From contig JAGOME010000010.1 of NCBI GenBank assembly GCA_017993715.1, positions 1-64,000 of the forward strand: a stretch of DNA of 64,000 bases, read 5' to 3'. Below, piece by piece: positions 26,526-35,415 of this stretch. How positions within the stretch are numbered: position 1 is the first letter of the stretch; every line of letters starts with the position of its first letter. Source of the stretch: Phycicoccus sp. (lineage in GTDB: Bacteria > Actinomycetota > Actinomycetes > Actinomycetales > Dermatophilaceae). The position numbers and the translations under genes were made by a program. A model generated the notes under the pieces. The model was not told where the DNA came from. It made no database searches and saw nothing but the letters and a program-made list of their open reading frames with translations.

Positions 26526-29500
26526 TCACCGGTCGAAAGCGGCCGCCATGAGCTCGGCCTGTTCCGCTTGGTGCTTCTTGCTGGATCCGGTCGACGGCGA
26601 GGCCGAGGCCTTGCGAGCGACCACCCGAATGGAGCGGGTCTCCCCGTGAGCGGCCAGTGCGGCTGGCAGGTTCAACGCGAGGAACGGCCACCCTCCCTGG
26701 TTGACGGGCTCGTCCTGAACGATGACGAGCTCGGCGCCAGGGTGCTTGGCAAAGGCCGCGGCCAGCTCGGCCGCCGGGAGCGGGTAATACTGCTCCAAAC
26801 GCAGGATCTCCGTACTCGTGTCGCCTCGCTTCGCACGCTCAGCCTCGAGCTCGTAGACGCACTTGCCGGCGGCGACGAGCACCCGGGTGACCTCGCCGGA
26901 CGTCGCGCCCGGACGGTCGGGCAGCACGGGGCGGAACCCGCCAGTGGTGAAGTCCTCAGGGCTGGACGACGCGGCCTTGAGGCGCAGCATCGACTTGGGC
27001 GTGAAGACGATGAGGGGGCGACGGGGGCGGGCGTAGGCCTGGCGACGCAAGAGGTGGAAGTAGCTCGCGGGCGTCGACGGGTAGGACACGGTCATGTTGT
27101 CCTCGGCGCACATCTGCAGGTACCGCTCAATGCGGGCGCTGCTGTGGTCCGGCCCCTGGCCCTCGAAGCCATGGGGCAGGAGCAGGACGACGGACGAGCG
27201 CTGTCCCCACTTCTGCTCGGAGCTGGAGATGAACTCATCGAGGATGGTCTGGGCGCCATTGGCGAAGTCGCCGAACTGGGCTTCCCACAGGACCAGGGCG
27301 TCAGGGCGCTCAACCGAGTAGCCGTATTCGAAGCCCATGGCCGCGAACTCGGACAGCAGCGAGTCATAGACCCAGAACTTGGCCTGCCCCTGGCCCAGGT
27401 ACAGCAGCGGGGTCCATTCCTCGGCAGAGTTCTTGTCGATCAGCACGGCGTGCCGCTGGACGAAGGTGCCGCGACGGCTGTCCTGCCCGGCAAGGCGCAC
27501 CGGGGTGCCGTCGATCAGCAAGGAGCCGAACGCCACGAGCTCGCCGGTGCCCCAGTCGATACCGCCATCGCGAATGCTGTCCGCACGCTTGTCGAGCATC
27601 TGCATGAGCTTGGGGTGGACGGTGAAGTCATCGGGGACCGCGCGGAACGCCTCGCCGATGTGGTGGAGCATCTCCGGGGAGATCGCCGTGTGCGTCGCCG
27701 AGTGCGTGGTCGCGTCGGCGTTGGAGGCCTGCGCCGCGGGCGGCTCGAGGCCCGCGTGGCCCTCGACGTCGGTCCCGGCATAGTTGGGGTTGGCCCGGCG
27801 GGCCGCCTGGACCTCGCTCTCCTTGAGGGCTTCCTTGGTCTCGACGAACACCCGCTCGAGCTGCTGCTGGTAGTCCCTCAGCGCCGCCTCGGCGTCTTCG
27901 ACCGTGATGTCCCCGCGCCCGATGAGCGACTCCGTGTAGAGCTTGCGGACGCTGCGCTTGGCCTCGATGAGGTTGTACATCAAGGGCTGAGTCATCGAGG
28001 GGTCGTCGCCCTCGTTGTGACCGCGCCGGCGGTAGCAGACCATGTCGATGACGACGTCCTTGTGGAACTCGCGCCGGAACTCGTACGCGAGCTGTGCCAC
28101 GTGGACGCATGCCTCGGGGTCGTCCCCGTTGACGTGGAAGATCGGCGCCTGAATCATCCGGGCGACGTCCGTGGAGTAGGTCGAGGACCGGGACGACGAC
28201 GGGGAGGTCGTGAAGCCGACCTGGTTGTTGATGACGACGTGCACGGTGCCGCCGGTGCGGTAGCCGCGCAGTTGGGAGAGGTTGAGGGTCTCGGCGACGA
28301 CACCCTGACCGGCGAATGCCGCGTCCCCGTGGAGCAGGATCGGCAGGACCGTGAAGGCCTCACCGGCGAGGTTGAGGCGGTCCTGCTTGGCGCGCACGAT
28401 GCCCTCGAGGACCGGGTCGACAGCCTCGAGGTGGCTGGGGTTGGCGGCGAGGTAGACCTTGGTCGTGGCCCCGTTCTCCCCGACGAACTGGCCCTCGGTG
28501 CCGAGGTGATACTTAACATCCCCTGAGCCCTGGACCGACTTGGGATCGGCCTTGCCCTCGAACTCTCGGAAGATCTGCCCGTAGGACTTACCGGCGATGT
28601 TGGCCAGGACGTTGAGCCGGCCACGGTGCGGCATTCCGATACAGACCTCGTCCAACGAGTCCTCCGCCGCGGCGCTGAGCACCTTGTCCAGCAGGGGAAT
28701 GACGGACTCGCCACCCTCGAGGGAGAAGCGCTTCTGACCGACGAACTTGGTCTGCAGGAAGGTCTCGAAGGCCTCGGCGGCATTGAGGCGCCGCAGGATC
28801 CGCAACTGCTCGTCGCGGGTGACCTTCTCGTGCGGGATCTCGATCTTGGCCTGGATCCACTTGCGCTGCTCGGGATCCTGGATGTGCATGTACTCGACGC
28901 CGATGGTGCGGCAGTAACTGTCGCGCAGAATGCCGAGGATCTTGCGCAGTTTGAGGAACGGCTCGCCGCCGAACCCGCCGGTGGCGAAGAACCGGTCGAG
29001 ATCCCACAGGGTGAGGCCGTGGTCGATGATGTCGAGGTCGGGGTGGCGCCGCTGCTTGTACTCAAGCGGGTCCGTGTCAGCCATGAGGTGCCCGCGCACC
29101 CGGTAGGCGTGGATCAACTCCTGGACGCGCGAGACCTTGTTGATGTCGTCATCGTGGGAGACCGAGATGTCCTGGACCCAGCGCACCGGCTCGTAGGGGA
29201 TGCGCAGGCTTTCGAAGATCTCGTCGTAGAAGCCACCTTCGCCGAGCAGCAGGCCGTGGACGACCCGCAGGAAATCGCCCGACTGGGCTCCCTGGATGAT
29301 GCGGTGGTCGTAGGTGCTGGTCAGCGTGAGGATCTTGCTCACGGCGTTGCGGTGGAGGGTCTCGTTGCTCGCGCCCTGCCATTCGGCCGGGTACTCCATG
29401 GCGCCCACGCCGATGATGGCGCCCTGGCCCCGCATGAGGCGCGGCACGGAGTGCACGGTGCCGATGGTGCCCGGGTTGGTCAGGCTGATCGTCGTGCCCG

Positions 29501-30377
29501 CGAAGTCGTCGACGCCGAGCTTGCCGGCGCGCGCCTTCTTGACCATCTCCTCGTACGCGGTCCAGAAGTGGGCGAAGTCCATGAGCTCGGTGGACTTGAT
29601 GCTCGGCACGAGGAGCTGGCGGGTGCCGTCGGGCTTGGCGAGGTCGATCGCGAGGCCGAGGTTGACATGCGCATGTTCGATCAGGACCGGCTTGCCGTTG
29701 TCATCGGTGCCGTAGCCGTTGTTCATCTCCGGCATGGACGCCAAGGCCCGGACCAGCGCGAAACCGATGATGTGCGTGAAGCTCACCTTGCCGCCGCGTG
29801 AGCGCGTCAGGTGGTTGTTGATGACGATGCGGTTGTCGATGAGGAGCTTGGCCGGGATCGCGCGCACCGACGTCGCCGTCGGGACCTCGAGAGAGGACTC
29901 CATGTTGGTCACCGTGCGCGCAGCCACTCCGCGAATGGGGACGATGACATCCTCATTGCGAGGGCCGACGTCGCCGCGGGGGGTGTGCTCTCGCGGCTTG
30001 GGGGAGCCGGTCGACGAACTCGGCGGAGCGGTGGTGGGGGCGGGAGCCGCCGGTGCTGGCGCTGGGGGAGCAGCGGCCGGGGCGGGGGCAGCAGCCGAGG
30101 GTGCCGCAGGCATGGGCGCGGCAGGGGCCGGCGCAGGTGTCGCGACGACCGGTGCGGGCGCCGGGGTTGCCGAGTGCCCGTTGACCGTCTCCCTCGACCG
30201 GTAGGCCGCGTCGTGTCCGAGGGCCGCCTCGCCCGGCTGGTAGTCCTTGAAGAAGTCCCACCACGCCTTGTCGACCGAGTTCTTGTCGCGGAGGTAACTC
30301 TCGTAGAGATCGTCCACCAACCAGTCGTTAGGGCCGAAGGCGGAGGTGGGGTCACTGGGCAGGTGCGACTCAGGCAC
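26526..30377 (-). CDS. kgd: Multifunctional 2-oxoglutarate decarboxylase/dehydrogenase E1-E2 fusion (Kgd/OdhA)
   Basis: 1283 residues. Residues 1-45 are the E1o N-terminal helix ([20 protein letters not shown]). Residues 65-130 are a Pro/Ala linker. Residues 140-375 are a dihydrolipoamide acyltransferase core with [17 protein letters not shown], but no lipoyl domain. From about 390 the thiamine-diphosphate E1 follows: [36 protein letters not shown] and [18 protein letters not shown]. It ends in the transketolase-like C-domain. In actinobacteria this protein serves the TCA cycle with a separate lipoylated E2 and is inhibited by the FHA protein GarA/OdhI; the binding region is present but the regulator gene is not here. 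GTG start with GGAAAGAGG upstream. Confidence 0.95.
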   Translation of the reverse strand: MPESHLPSDPTSAFGPNDWLVDDLYESYLRDKNSVDKAWWDFFKDYQPGEAALGHDAAYRSRETVNGHSATPAPAPVVATPAPAPAAPMPAAPSAAAPAPAAAPPAPAPAAPAPTTAPPSSSTGSPKPREHTPRGDVGPRNEDVIVPIRGVAARTVTNMESSLEVPTATSVRAIPAKLLIDNRIVINNHLTRSRGGKVSFTHIIGFALVRALASMPEMNNGYGTDDNGKPVLIEHAHVNLGLAIDLAKPDGTRQLLVPSIKSTELMDFAHFWTAYEEMVKKARAGKLGVDDFAGTTISLTNPGTIGTVHSVPRLMRGQGAIIGVGAMEYPAEWQGASNETLHRNAVSKILTLTSTYDHRIIQGAQSGDFLRVVHGLLLGEGGFYDEIFESLRIPYEPVRWVQDISVSHDDDINKVSRVQELIHAYRVRGHLMADTDPLEYKQRRHPDLDIIDHGLTLWDLDRFFATGGFGGEPFLKLRKILGILRDSYCRTIGVEYMHIQDPEQRKWIQAKIEIPHEKVTRDEQLRILRRLNAAEAFETFLQTKFVGQKRFSLEGGESVIPLLDKVLSAAAEDSLDEVCIGMPHRGRLNVLANIAGKSYGQIFREFEGKADPKSVQGSGDVKYHLGTEGQFVGENGATTKVYLAANPSHLEAVDPVLEGIVRAKQDRLNLAGEAFTVLPILLHGDAAFAGQGVVAETLNLSQLRGYRTGGTVHVVINNQVGFTTSPSSSRSSTYSTDVARMIQAPIFHVNGDDPEACVHVAQLAYEFRREFHKDVVIDMVCYRRRGHNEGDDPSMTQPLMYNLIEAKRSVRKLYTESLIGRGDITVEDAEAALRDYQQQLERVFVETKEALKESEVQAARRANPNYAGTDVEGHAGLEPPAAQASNADATTHSATHTAISPEMLHHIGEAFRAVPDDFTVHPKLMQMLDKRADSIRDGGIDWGTGELVAFGSLLIDGTPVRLAGQDSRRGTFVQRHAVLIDKNSAEEWTPLLYLGQGQAKFWVYDSLLSEFAAMGFEYGYSVERPDALVLWEAQFGDFANGAQTILDEFISSSEQKWGQRSSVVLLLPHGFEGQGPDHSSARIERYLQMCAEDNMTVSYPSTPASYFHLLRRQAYARPRRPLIVFTPKSMLRLKAASSSPEDFTTGGFRPVLPDRPGATSGEVTRVLVAAGKCVYELEAERAKRGDTSTEILRLEQYYPLPAAELAAAFAKHPGAELVIVQDEPVNQGGWPFLALNLPAALAAHGETRSIRVVARKASASPSTGSSKKHQAEQAELMAAAFDR

Positions 30378-30551
30378 GCGGAAACGCCTCTTTCCGAAGT
30401 TGCGTCGACGTCGACGGACACGTTCCTGCCAAGCCTAGCCCCCGGCATTCGGAGACCAGGCGTGACCTCGCCCACCGGCGCGGACCATTCGGTGAGCGGG
30501 GCAGCGGTGCCCTGGTCGCGCCGAACGGTGCCGAATGCCGAACGCTGCCAC

Positions 30552-30585
30552 GGCGGGGCGGGGCGCCCACGTTGGCCGCCCCGCC
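30552..30585 (-). terminator. GC-rich hairpin after the ABC-2 permease gene
   Basis: GGCGGGGCGG (30552-30561) pairs with CCGCCCCGCC (30576-30585), loop 14 bases, directly downstream of the permease stop at 30594 on the minus strand. The flanks add a few interrupted pairs (CCAC with GTGG). It separates the exporter from kgd. No T-tract. Confidence 0.5.
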
Positions 30586-30593
30586 GCGGTGGC

Positions 30594-31400
30594 CTACGTG
30601 ATGTCTTGGCGATTGACGCGCCAGATGCCCAAGCCCGAGAGCACCGCGGCGTAGGCGATCAACACCAGGGACGCCGCCCACCACGAGAGCCGTGAGTCGT
30701 TGGGCTGGGTGGCGACCGCATCGACTACGGCAGTCGTCGCCTGACTGGGGAAATAGGGGACGAGGTGCTCGGCGCCCCAGGTCCAAAAGCTCAGGCCGAA
30801 GGAGACCAGGGGCTCGACAATCCAGGCCACTCCGACTCCGATGAGCAGGGCCGCAACCTGATTGGGGATGAGGATGCCGATGCCCAGGCCGATCAGGGCC
30901 CAGAGGCCGAGCACCACAAGGCTCAGGGCCAGCGTGCGGTAGACCTCGGACCCGGGGAAGGCTTCGAAGCCGCGGAGGCTCAGGACGGTGGCACCGACGG
31001 CCACCGAACCGACGAGACTGATCGCGCCGTAGAGCGCCCCGATCCCGAGCAGGGCGATGACCTTGGCCACCATTGCCTGGACGCGCTTGGGGGTGGCTAG
31101 GAAGGTGCCGGTGATCGTCTTGTGTCGGTACTCGCTGCCGATCTGCAGCACCCCGATGGTCAGCAAGAGGAGGTAGCCGATGCCGATCCCGGCCGTGTAG
31201 ACGCTGTTGGCGATCTGGACCGGCGAGCCGCTCGGGGCGGGCATACCGGGCCCAGCGGACTGCGTCATCGTGTCGCTGGTGTACAGGAAGGCGAACAGGC
31301 CCGCGAAGGCGGCGCCGCAGACGAAGATGGCGATCGCCATGCCCCACCAGAGGCGGGTCGTGAAGAACTTAAGGAACTCTGAGCGGATCGCGGTGCCCAT
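30594..31400 (-). CDS. ABC-2 type transporter permease
   Basis: 268 residues with about six helices: LWWGMAIAIFVCGAAFAGLF, IGIGYLLLLTIGVLQIG, VIALLGIGALYGAISLVGS, LALSLVVLGLWALIGLGIGI, AALLIGVGVAWIVEP and LVLIAYAAVLSGLGIW. The cytoplasmic loop SEYRHKTITGTFLATPKR is the hallmark of bacteriocin-immunity/ABC-2 exporters. It should form the membrane part of the exporter whose ATPase is encoded just before; the two genes overlap by one base. Substrate is unknown; drug or lipid export is possible. Confidence 0.85.
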   Translation of the reverse strand: MGTAIRSEFLKFFTTRLWWGMAIAIFVCGAAFAGLFAFLYTSDTMTQSAGPGMPAPSGSPVQIANSVYTAGIGIGYLLLLTIGVLQIGSEYRHKTITGTFLATPKRVQAMVAKVIALLGIGALYGAISLVGSVAVGATVLSLRGFEAFPGSEVYRTLALSLVVLGLWALIGLGIGILIPNQVAALLIGVGVAWIVEPLVSFGLSFWTWGAEHLVPYFPSQATTAVVDAVATQPNDSRLSWWAASLVLIAYAAVLSGLGIWRVNRQDIT

Positions 31401-32383
31401 CAGAGATTGCCGCCTTCCTGGCCGAGGATGGCATCGGTGTCGACGGGGGCTGCGGCGCCCAGATTGCGGTTGGTGCCTTCGGTGAGGCTGAAGAACAGGC
31501 GTTCGAGGTCGGCCTGCTTGGGCCGCAGCTCCCAGATCGGAAGCCCGGCCCGCAGCGCCACGTCGCCGATCAGACGCAAGTCCGTGGTCTCGGCGACGAA
31601 GGTGCCGTCCTCCTCGACATGCGACATGACGTCCGCGACCCGCAGCGCCCCGGCGAGCTGCCGGATATCGGAGGTCTGCACGATCGCCCCCGATCCGCCG
31701 CTCAGGGTATGGATGTCGCCGGAGGTGACCAGGCGGCCGTTGGCGATGATCAGCACCTCGTCGACCGTCTGCTGGACCTCCTGCAGGAGGTGGCTGGAAA
31801 CCAGGATCGTCTTGCCTTGATCGCTGAGGTGCCGCAGGAACCCGCGAAGCCATCTGATGCCCTCAGGGTCCAGGCCGTTGGCGGGCTCGTCGAGGAGGAG
31901 GACCCGGGGGTCGCCGAGGAGCGCCGCGGCCAGCCCCAGACGTTGACGCATGCCCATGGAGTACTCGCCGGCGCGCTTGCGCGCGGCGGCCGGAATGCCG
32001 GTCAGCTCCAAGAGTTCGTCGACGCGGCGCTCCGGAATGCCGCCGGCAGCCGCGAGGACTCGCAGGTGGTCGCGCCCGGTCCGGCCGGGGTGGAAGTTGG
32101 TGGCCTCCAGGGCTGCACCGACGATGTGCAGAGGCGAGGTCAGGTCGCGGTAGGCCAAGCCGTCGATCGTCGCGGTCCCGGCGCTCGGACCGACCAGGCC
32201 GAGGAGCATCCGCAACGTGGTGGTCTTCCCGGCCCCGTTGGGGCCGAGGAACCCGGTGATCCGACCGGGCTCGACGTCGAAGGACAAGTTATCGACGGCC
32301 ACGAAGGCCCCAAAGCGTTTGGTCAGCCCTCTGACCTCGATCCGCGCTCCCGCCGGATTCCTGCGATCCGTTGATGCATTCAT
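31400..32383 (-). CDS. ABC transporter ATP-binding protein, ABC-2 exporter type
   Basis: 327 residues from ATG 32383; an ATG nine bases further upstream is an alternative. Walker A GPNGAGKTT (near residue 48), signature YSMGMRQRLGLAAALL, Walker B VLLLDEPANGLDPEG and the switch VSSHLLQEV are complete. The C-terminal 80 residues are the regulatory extension of drug/bacitracin-type ATPases (ETTDLRLIGDVALRAGLPIW). It drives the permease encoded downstream. No lantibiotic or bacitracin sensor kinase is adjacent. It stands divergent from the CNNM pair. Confidence 0.88.
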   Translation of the reverse strand: MNASTDRRNPAGARIEVRGLTKRFGAFVAVDNLSFDVEPGRITGFLGPNGAGKTTTLRMLLGLVGPSAGTATIDGLAYRDLTSPLHIVGAALEATNFHPGRTGRDHLRVLAAAGGIPERRVDELLELTGIPAAARKRAGEYSMGMRQRLGLAAALLGDPRVLLLDEPANGLDPEGIRWLRGFLRHLSDQGKTILVSSHLLQEVQQTVDEVLIIANGRLVTSGDIHTLSGGSGAIVQTSDIRQLAGALRVADVMSHVEEDGTFVAETTDLRLIGDVALRAGLPIWELRPKQADLERLFFSLTEGTNRNLGAAAPVDTDAILGQEGGNL

Positions 32384-32546
32384 GGACCCCATCGTGTCAG
32401 GCCGGACCGACGTGGTCCTCCACCTGCCGGTGGACCGCGCTCCACCCATCGGATGACCCTCACGAGGGGGCGAGCGGGCGGCATTCGGATCGGGTGGCGT
32501 CGCCGGGCACCGATGACCGGCGCGCCGACCCTAGGATGGCCGCACC

Positions 32547-33902
32547 ATGTCTGAGTGGCTGTTCGTCCTCGCCGGTGTGCTGCTCACCGCAGGCACCGCG
32601 GTCTTCGTCGCCGCCGAGTTCTCGCTGGTCACCCTTGACCGGCCCAGTGTCGAGCAGGCCGTCACGCGCGGGGAGTCCGGGGCGGGCGCGGTCCTGGCGT
32701 CACTGCGCGCCCTGTCGACACAGTTGTCCGGTGCGCAGGTCGGGATCACGCTGACGACCTTGGCGCTCGGCTTCGTGACGACCCCAGCCCTGACGAACCT
32801 GTTGTCCGGCCCGATGGAGGAACTGGGTTTGACGGACTCCGTCGCGGTCAGCGTGGCCTCGGTGCTGGCCCTCACGCTCACCACGGTGTTCTCCATGATC
32901 TTCGGCGAGCTCGTGCCCCAGTTCCTCGGCTTCTCGGCACCGATGCGCACGGCACGGGTGGTCGCCACCCCCGTGCGGTGGTTCACGGCGGCGGCGCGGC
33001 CCTTGATCGCCGTGCTCAACGGCTCGGCCAACACGTTCCTGCGGGGCGTCGGAGTCGAGCCGCAGGAGGAACTATCGGCAGCCCGCACCCCGGCCGAGCT
33101 CGCGGCCCTCGTCCGAACCAGCGCGGCGGCGGGGACGCTCTCGGCGGCGACCGCCCGGCTGCTCACCGCCTCGATCGGCTTCGACGACCAGACCGCGGCC
33201 GACGTCATGACCCCACGCTCGCGGGCGCGGGGTATCGATCGGACCGCCAGCGCTGCGGACATCGTGCAGCTCGCGCGGGAGAGCGGGCACTCGCGCTTCC
33301 CGGTGCTCGGTGAGGACTGGGACGACATCGACGGCATCGTCCACGTCAAACAGGCCATTGCGGTTCCCCATGAGCGCCGTGCCGACGTCCCCGCGTCCGC
33401 ACTGATGACCCCCCCGATCTTGGTGCCCGAGACGATCCGACTCGATCCGCTGCTCCTGCAACTGCGCGCGTCGGGTTTCCAACTGGCCATCGTCGTCGAC
33501 GAATACGGTGGCACCTCCGGCGTGGTCACGCTCGAAGATGTCGTCGAGGAGATCATCGGCGAGGTCAGCGATGAGCACGACCGGATCCAGAGCACGGGAC
33601 GGCGACTGGCTGACGGGTCGTGGGTCGTCCCCGGCCTGTGGCGCCCTGACGAGGTCCGGTCTCGGGTGGGGGCGCCGATGCCTGAGGATGCGGCCTACGA
33701 GACCGCTGGCGGGTGGTTGATGGCGGCCCTGGGCCGGCTCCCGAGTGTCGGGGACGAGGCCGAGCATGACGGCTGGCGCTATCGGGTGCTGGCGATGGAT
33801 GGTCGTCGGGTCGACCGGGTGCGGCTCACGCCGCCGCCGACTGCTGCTGTTATCGCCACGACGGCCAAAGATCGAATGCCGTCGCCGGGGGAGCGGTCAT
33901 GA
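32547..33902 (+). CDS. CNNM/HlyC-CorC family membrane protein (DUF21-CBS-CorC)
   Basis: 451 residues in the full family order: DUF21 membrane region with a VAAEFSLVTLDR start and four helices (to residue 190), a CBS pair (FDDQTAADVMTPRSRARGID near 215, ALMTPPILVPETIRLDPLL near 285) with the linker DEYGGTSGVVTLEDVVEEIIG, and a C-terminal CorC/HlyC domain (DGSWVVPGLWRPDEV). CNNM proteins are magnesium transporters or ion-flux regulators. A TAGGAT box lies nine bases before the ATG. The gene overlaps its paralogue by 4 bases. Confidence 0.9.
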   Translation: MSEWLFVLAGVLLTAGTAVFVAAEFSLVTLDRPSVEQAVTRGESGAGAVLASLRALSTQLSGAQVGITLTTLALGFVTTPALTNLLSGPMEELGLTDSVAVSVASVLALTLTTVFSMIFGELVPQFLGFSAPMRTARVVATPVRWFTAAARPLIAVLNGSANTFLRGVGVEPQEELSAARTPAELAALVRTSAAAGTLSAATARLLTASIGFDDQTAADVMTPRSRARGIDRTASAADIVQLARESGHSRFPVLGEDWDDIDGIVHVKQAIAVPHERRADVPASALMTPPILVPETIRLDPLLLQLRASGFQLAIVVDEYGGTSGVVTLEDVVEEIIGEVSDEHDRIQSTGRRLADGSWVVPGLWRPDEVRSRVGAPMPEDAAYETAGGWLMAALGRLPSVGDEAEHDGWRYRVLAMDGRRVDRVRLTPPPTAAVIATTAKDRMPSPGERS

Positions 33903-34939
33903 GTCTGCCGCTCACGCTCACGATCACCGCGGTGCTGCTGCTCGTCAATGCCTTCTTCGTCGGCGCCGAGTTCGCGGCGATGGCTGCGCGCCGCAGTCAA
34001 CTCGAGCCGCTGGCGGAGGCCGGGAGCGCCCGCGCCCGGGTCGTGCTCCAGGCCCTGGAGAACATGGGCAGTGTGCTCGCGACCGCTCAGGTGGGCATCA
34101 CCGTGTGTTCGGTGCTCCTGGGTGCCTTCTCCGAAGCCGCCCTGCACCACGCGCTCGTGCCGGCCATGGAGTTCGTCGGTCTGCCCGTCGCCCTCGCCGA
34201 TCCGATCGCCCTCGTGGTCGCCTTGCTCATCGTCGTCTACCTGCATGTGGTCGTCGGCGAGATGATCCCCAAGAACCTCGCCATTTCCGGGCCGGACCGG
34301 GCCGCTCTCGTGCTCGTGCCGCCGCTCTATACCGTCGCGCGCGTGTTCCGGCCGCTGATCTCGGTGATGGAGTCGATGGCCAAGGCGATCGTGCGACTGT
34401 TCGGGATCGAACCTCGCGACGAGGCCTCGGGGGAGATCACGCCCGCGGAGATGGTCCACATCGTCGAGGAGTCCCACCGTGAGGGGCTGGTGGAGTCGGG
34501 ACAATTCACCCGACTCGGCGCCGCGTTGGAGTTCAGTGACAAGAATGCCGCCGACGTCGGCGTCCCCGTCGCGGGGCTGGTCACGGCCACGGTCGGGGTC
34601 ACGCCGGAGGGAGTCGAGCGCCTTGTCGCCAAGCATGGATTCTCGCGCTACCCCGTGTGCAACAGCGATGGCGAGCTCATCGGCTACCTGCATCTCAAGG
34701 ACGTGTTGTTCGCTGATGATGCCGACCGCAGCACGCCGGTGCCATCGCGGCGCGTGCGTGCGATGACCTCGGTGCGCCCGACCGACGGGGTGGAGACGGT
34801 CCTGCAGGCCATGCAGACCAGCGGCTCGCACCTCGCGCGGGTGGTGGGTGAGGACGGTCAGGTGCAGGCCGTGGTGTTCCTCGAGGACGTCATCGAAGAA
34901 CTGGTCGGCACGGTCACCGACGCCTCCCAGCGCTCCTGA
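33899..34939 (+). CDS. CNNM-family membrane protein lacking the CorC domain
   Basis: 346 residues, ATG overlapping the preceding TGA (ATGA). DUF21 starts FFVGAEFAAMAARRSQ and has four helices; the CBS pair (LEFSDKNAADVGVPVAG, SRRVRAMTSVRPTDGVETVL) and VVFLEDVIEELVG follow, then the protein ends, so the CorC/HlyC domain of its neighbour is absent. This long/short pairing is common in actinobacteria and suggests a heterodimer. Function would be Mg2+ or other divalent-ion handling. It ends 55 bases before a nested palindrome and convergent tRNA gene. Confidence 0.88.
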   Translation: MSLPLTLTITAVLLLVNAFFVGAEFAAMAARRSQLEPLAEAGSARARVVLQALENMGSVLATAQVGITVCSVLLGAFSEAALHHALVPAMEFVGLPVALADPIALVVALLIVVYLHVVVGEMIPKNLAISGPDRAALVLVPPLYTVARVFRPLISVMESMAKAIVRLFGIEPRDEASGEITPAEMVHIVEESHREGLVESGQFTRLGAALEFSDKNAADVGVPVAGLVTATVGVTPEGVERLVAKHGFSRYPVCNSDGELIGYLHLKDVLFADDADRSTPVPSRRVRAMTSVRPTDGVETVLQAMQTSGSHLARVVGEDGQVQAVVFLEDVIEELVGTVTDASQRS

Positions 34940-34994
34940 GCCTCGCCCGGACCCGCCCTCGACCGGACGCGGCCCACCTGCCCTGATCACGCCC

Positions 34995-35056
34995 AGGTCG
35001 CAGAAGTTCCCCCAGGTCGCAGGACCTCTTGCGACCTCACGGAACTTCTGCGACCT
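34995..35056. repeat. Nested palindrome with four copies of AGGTCGCA
   Basis: Outer 16-bp arms AGGTCGCAGAAGTTCC (34995-35010 and, inverted, 35041-35056) enclose inner 8-bp arms AGGTCGCA (35014-35021 and 35030-35037). Two direct and two inverted copies of the 8-mer thus lie at 18-19-base spacing. It could be a strong terminator for the CNNM pair or a repeat-family element. Confidence 0.75.
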
Positions 35057-35150
35057 GCGTGCGAATGGTGCCCCTGGCAGGAGCCGTCGGCGCAGCCACC
35101 TCGGTCCTCGGTGCCTGCTTCTCCTCCCATCATCATGCCGGGGCGCACGA

Positions 35151-35194
35151 ACAAGGCCCGACCGTTCGCGCTTCGCGCGATGGTCGGGCCTTGT
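35151..35194 (-). terminator. Terminator of tRNA-Arg
   Basis: ACAAGGCCCGACC (35151-35163) pairs with its complement at 35182-35194; inside it CGCG/CGCG adds a second stem. It lies 7 bases from the tRNA 3' end on the minus strand and also faces the CNNM transcript. Confidence 0.75.
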
Positions 35195-35200
35195 GGCGTG

Positions 35201-35272
35201 TGCCCCCGGCAGGATTCGAACCTGCGCTCCCGCCTCCGGAGGGCGGTGCTCTATCCCCTGAGCTACGGGGGC
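35201..35272 (-). tRNA. tRNA-Arg, anticodon CCG
   Basis: A complete cloverleaf on the minus strand. Acceptor GCCCCCG pairs with CGGGGGC; the D arm is GCTC/GAGC; the anticodon stem CCGCC/GGCGG encloses the loop CTCCGGA, whose centre is CCG; the variable loop has four bases; the T arm is GCAGG/CCTGC with loop TTCGAAT. 71 bases plus discriminator A; CCA is not encoded. It decodes CGG, an abundant Arg codon in this GC-rich genome. It is divergent from argS, which charges it. Confidence 0.95.
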
Positions 35273-35403
35273 CAGATCCGGACCGAAGCCCGAACGTGAC
35301 TGCCGAGGAAGATTAGCAGCCCGAGCCGACCCCCACAGAATCCACCAGATCCGCGTTCGTCCCAGGACCGGTCCGGCGCCGACGGAGCCCTGAACCCAGC
35401 CCA

Positions 35404-35409
35404 TAGACT
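35404..35409 (+). promoter_or_regulatory. -10 box of argS, probable leaderless start
   Basis: TAGACT, six bases, then GTG 35416; the intervening TCTGCG is no ribosome site. Confidence 0.45.
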
Positions 35410-35415
35410 TCTGCG

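Noticed and set aside
26235-28526. A 763-codon frame opposite kgd, and similar ones opposite rho and the binding protein
   Set aside because: Shadow frames of GC-rich genes; no start signal or family resemblance.
35201-35272. Integration site at the tRNA gene
   Set aside because: No integrase, no duplicated tRNA 3' end in the flanks; the surroundings are core genes.
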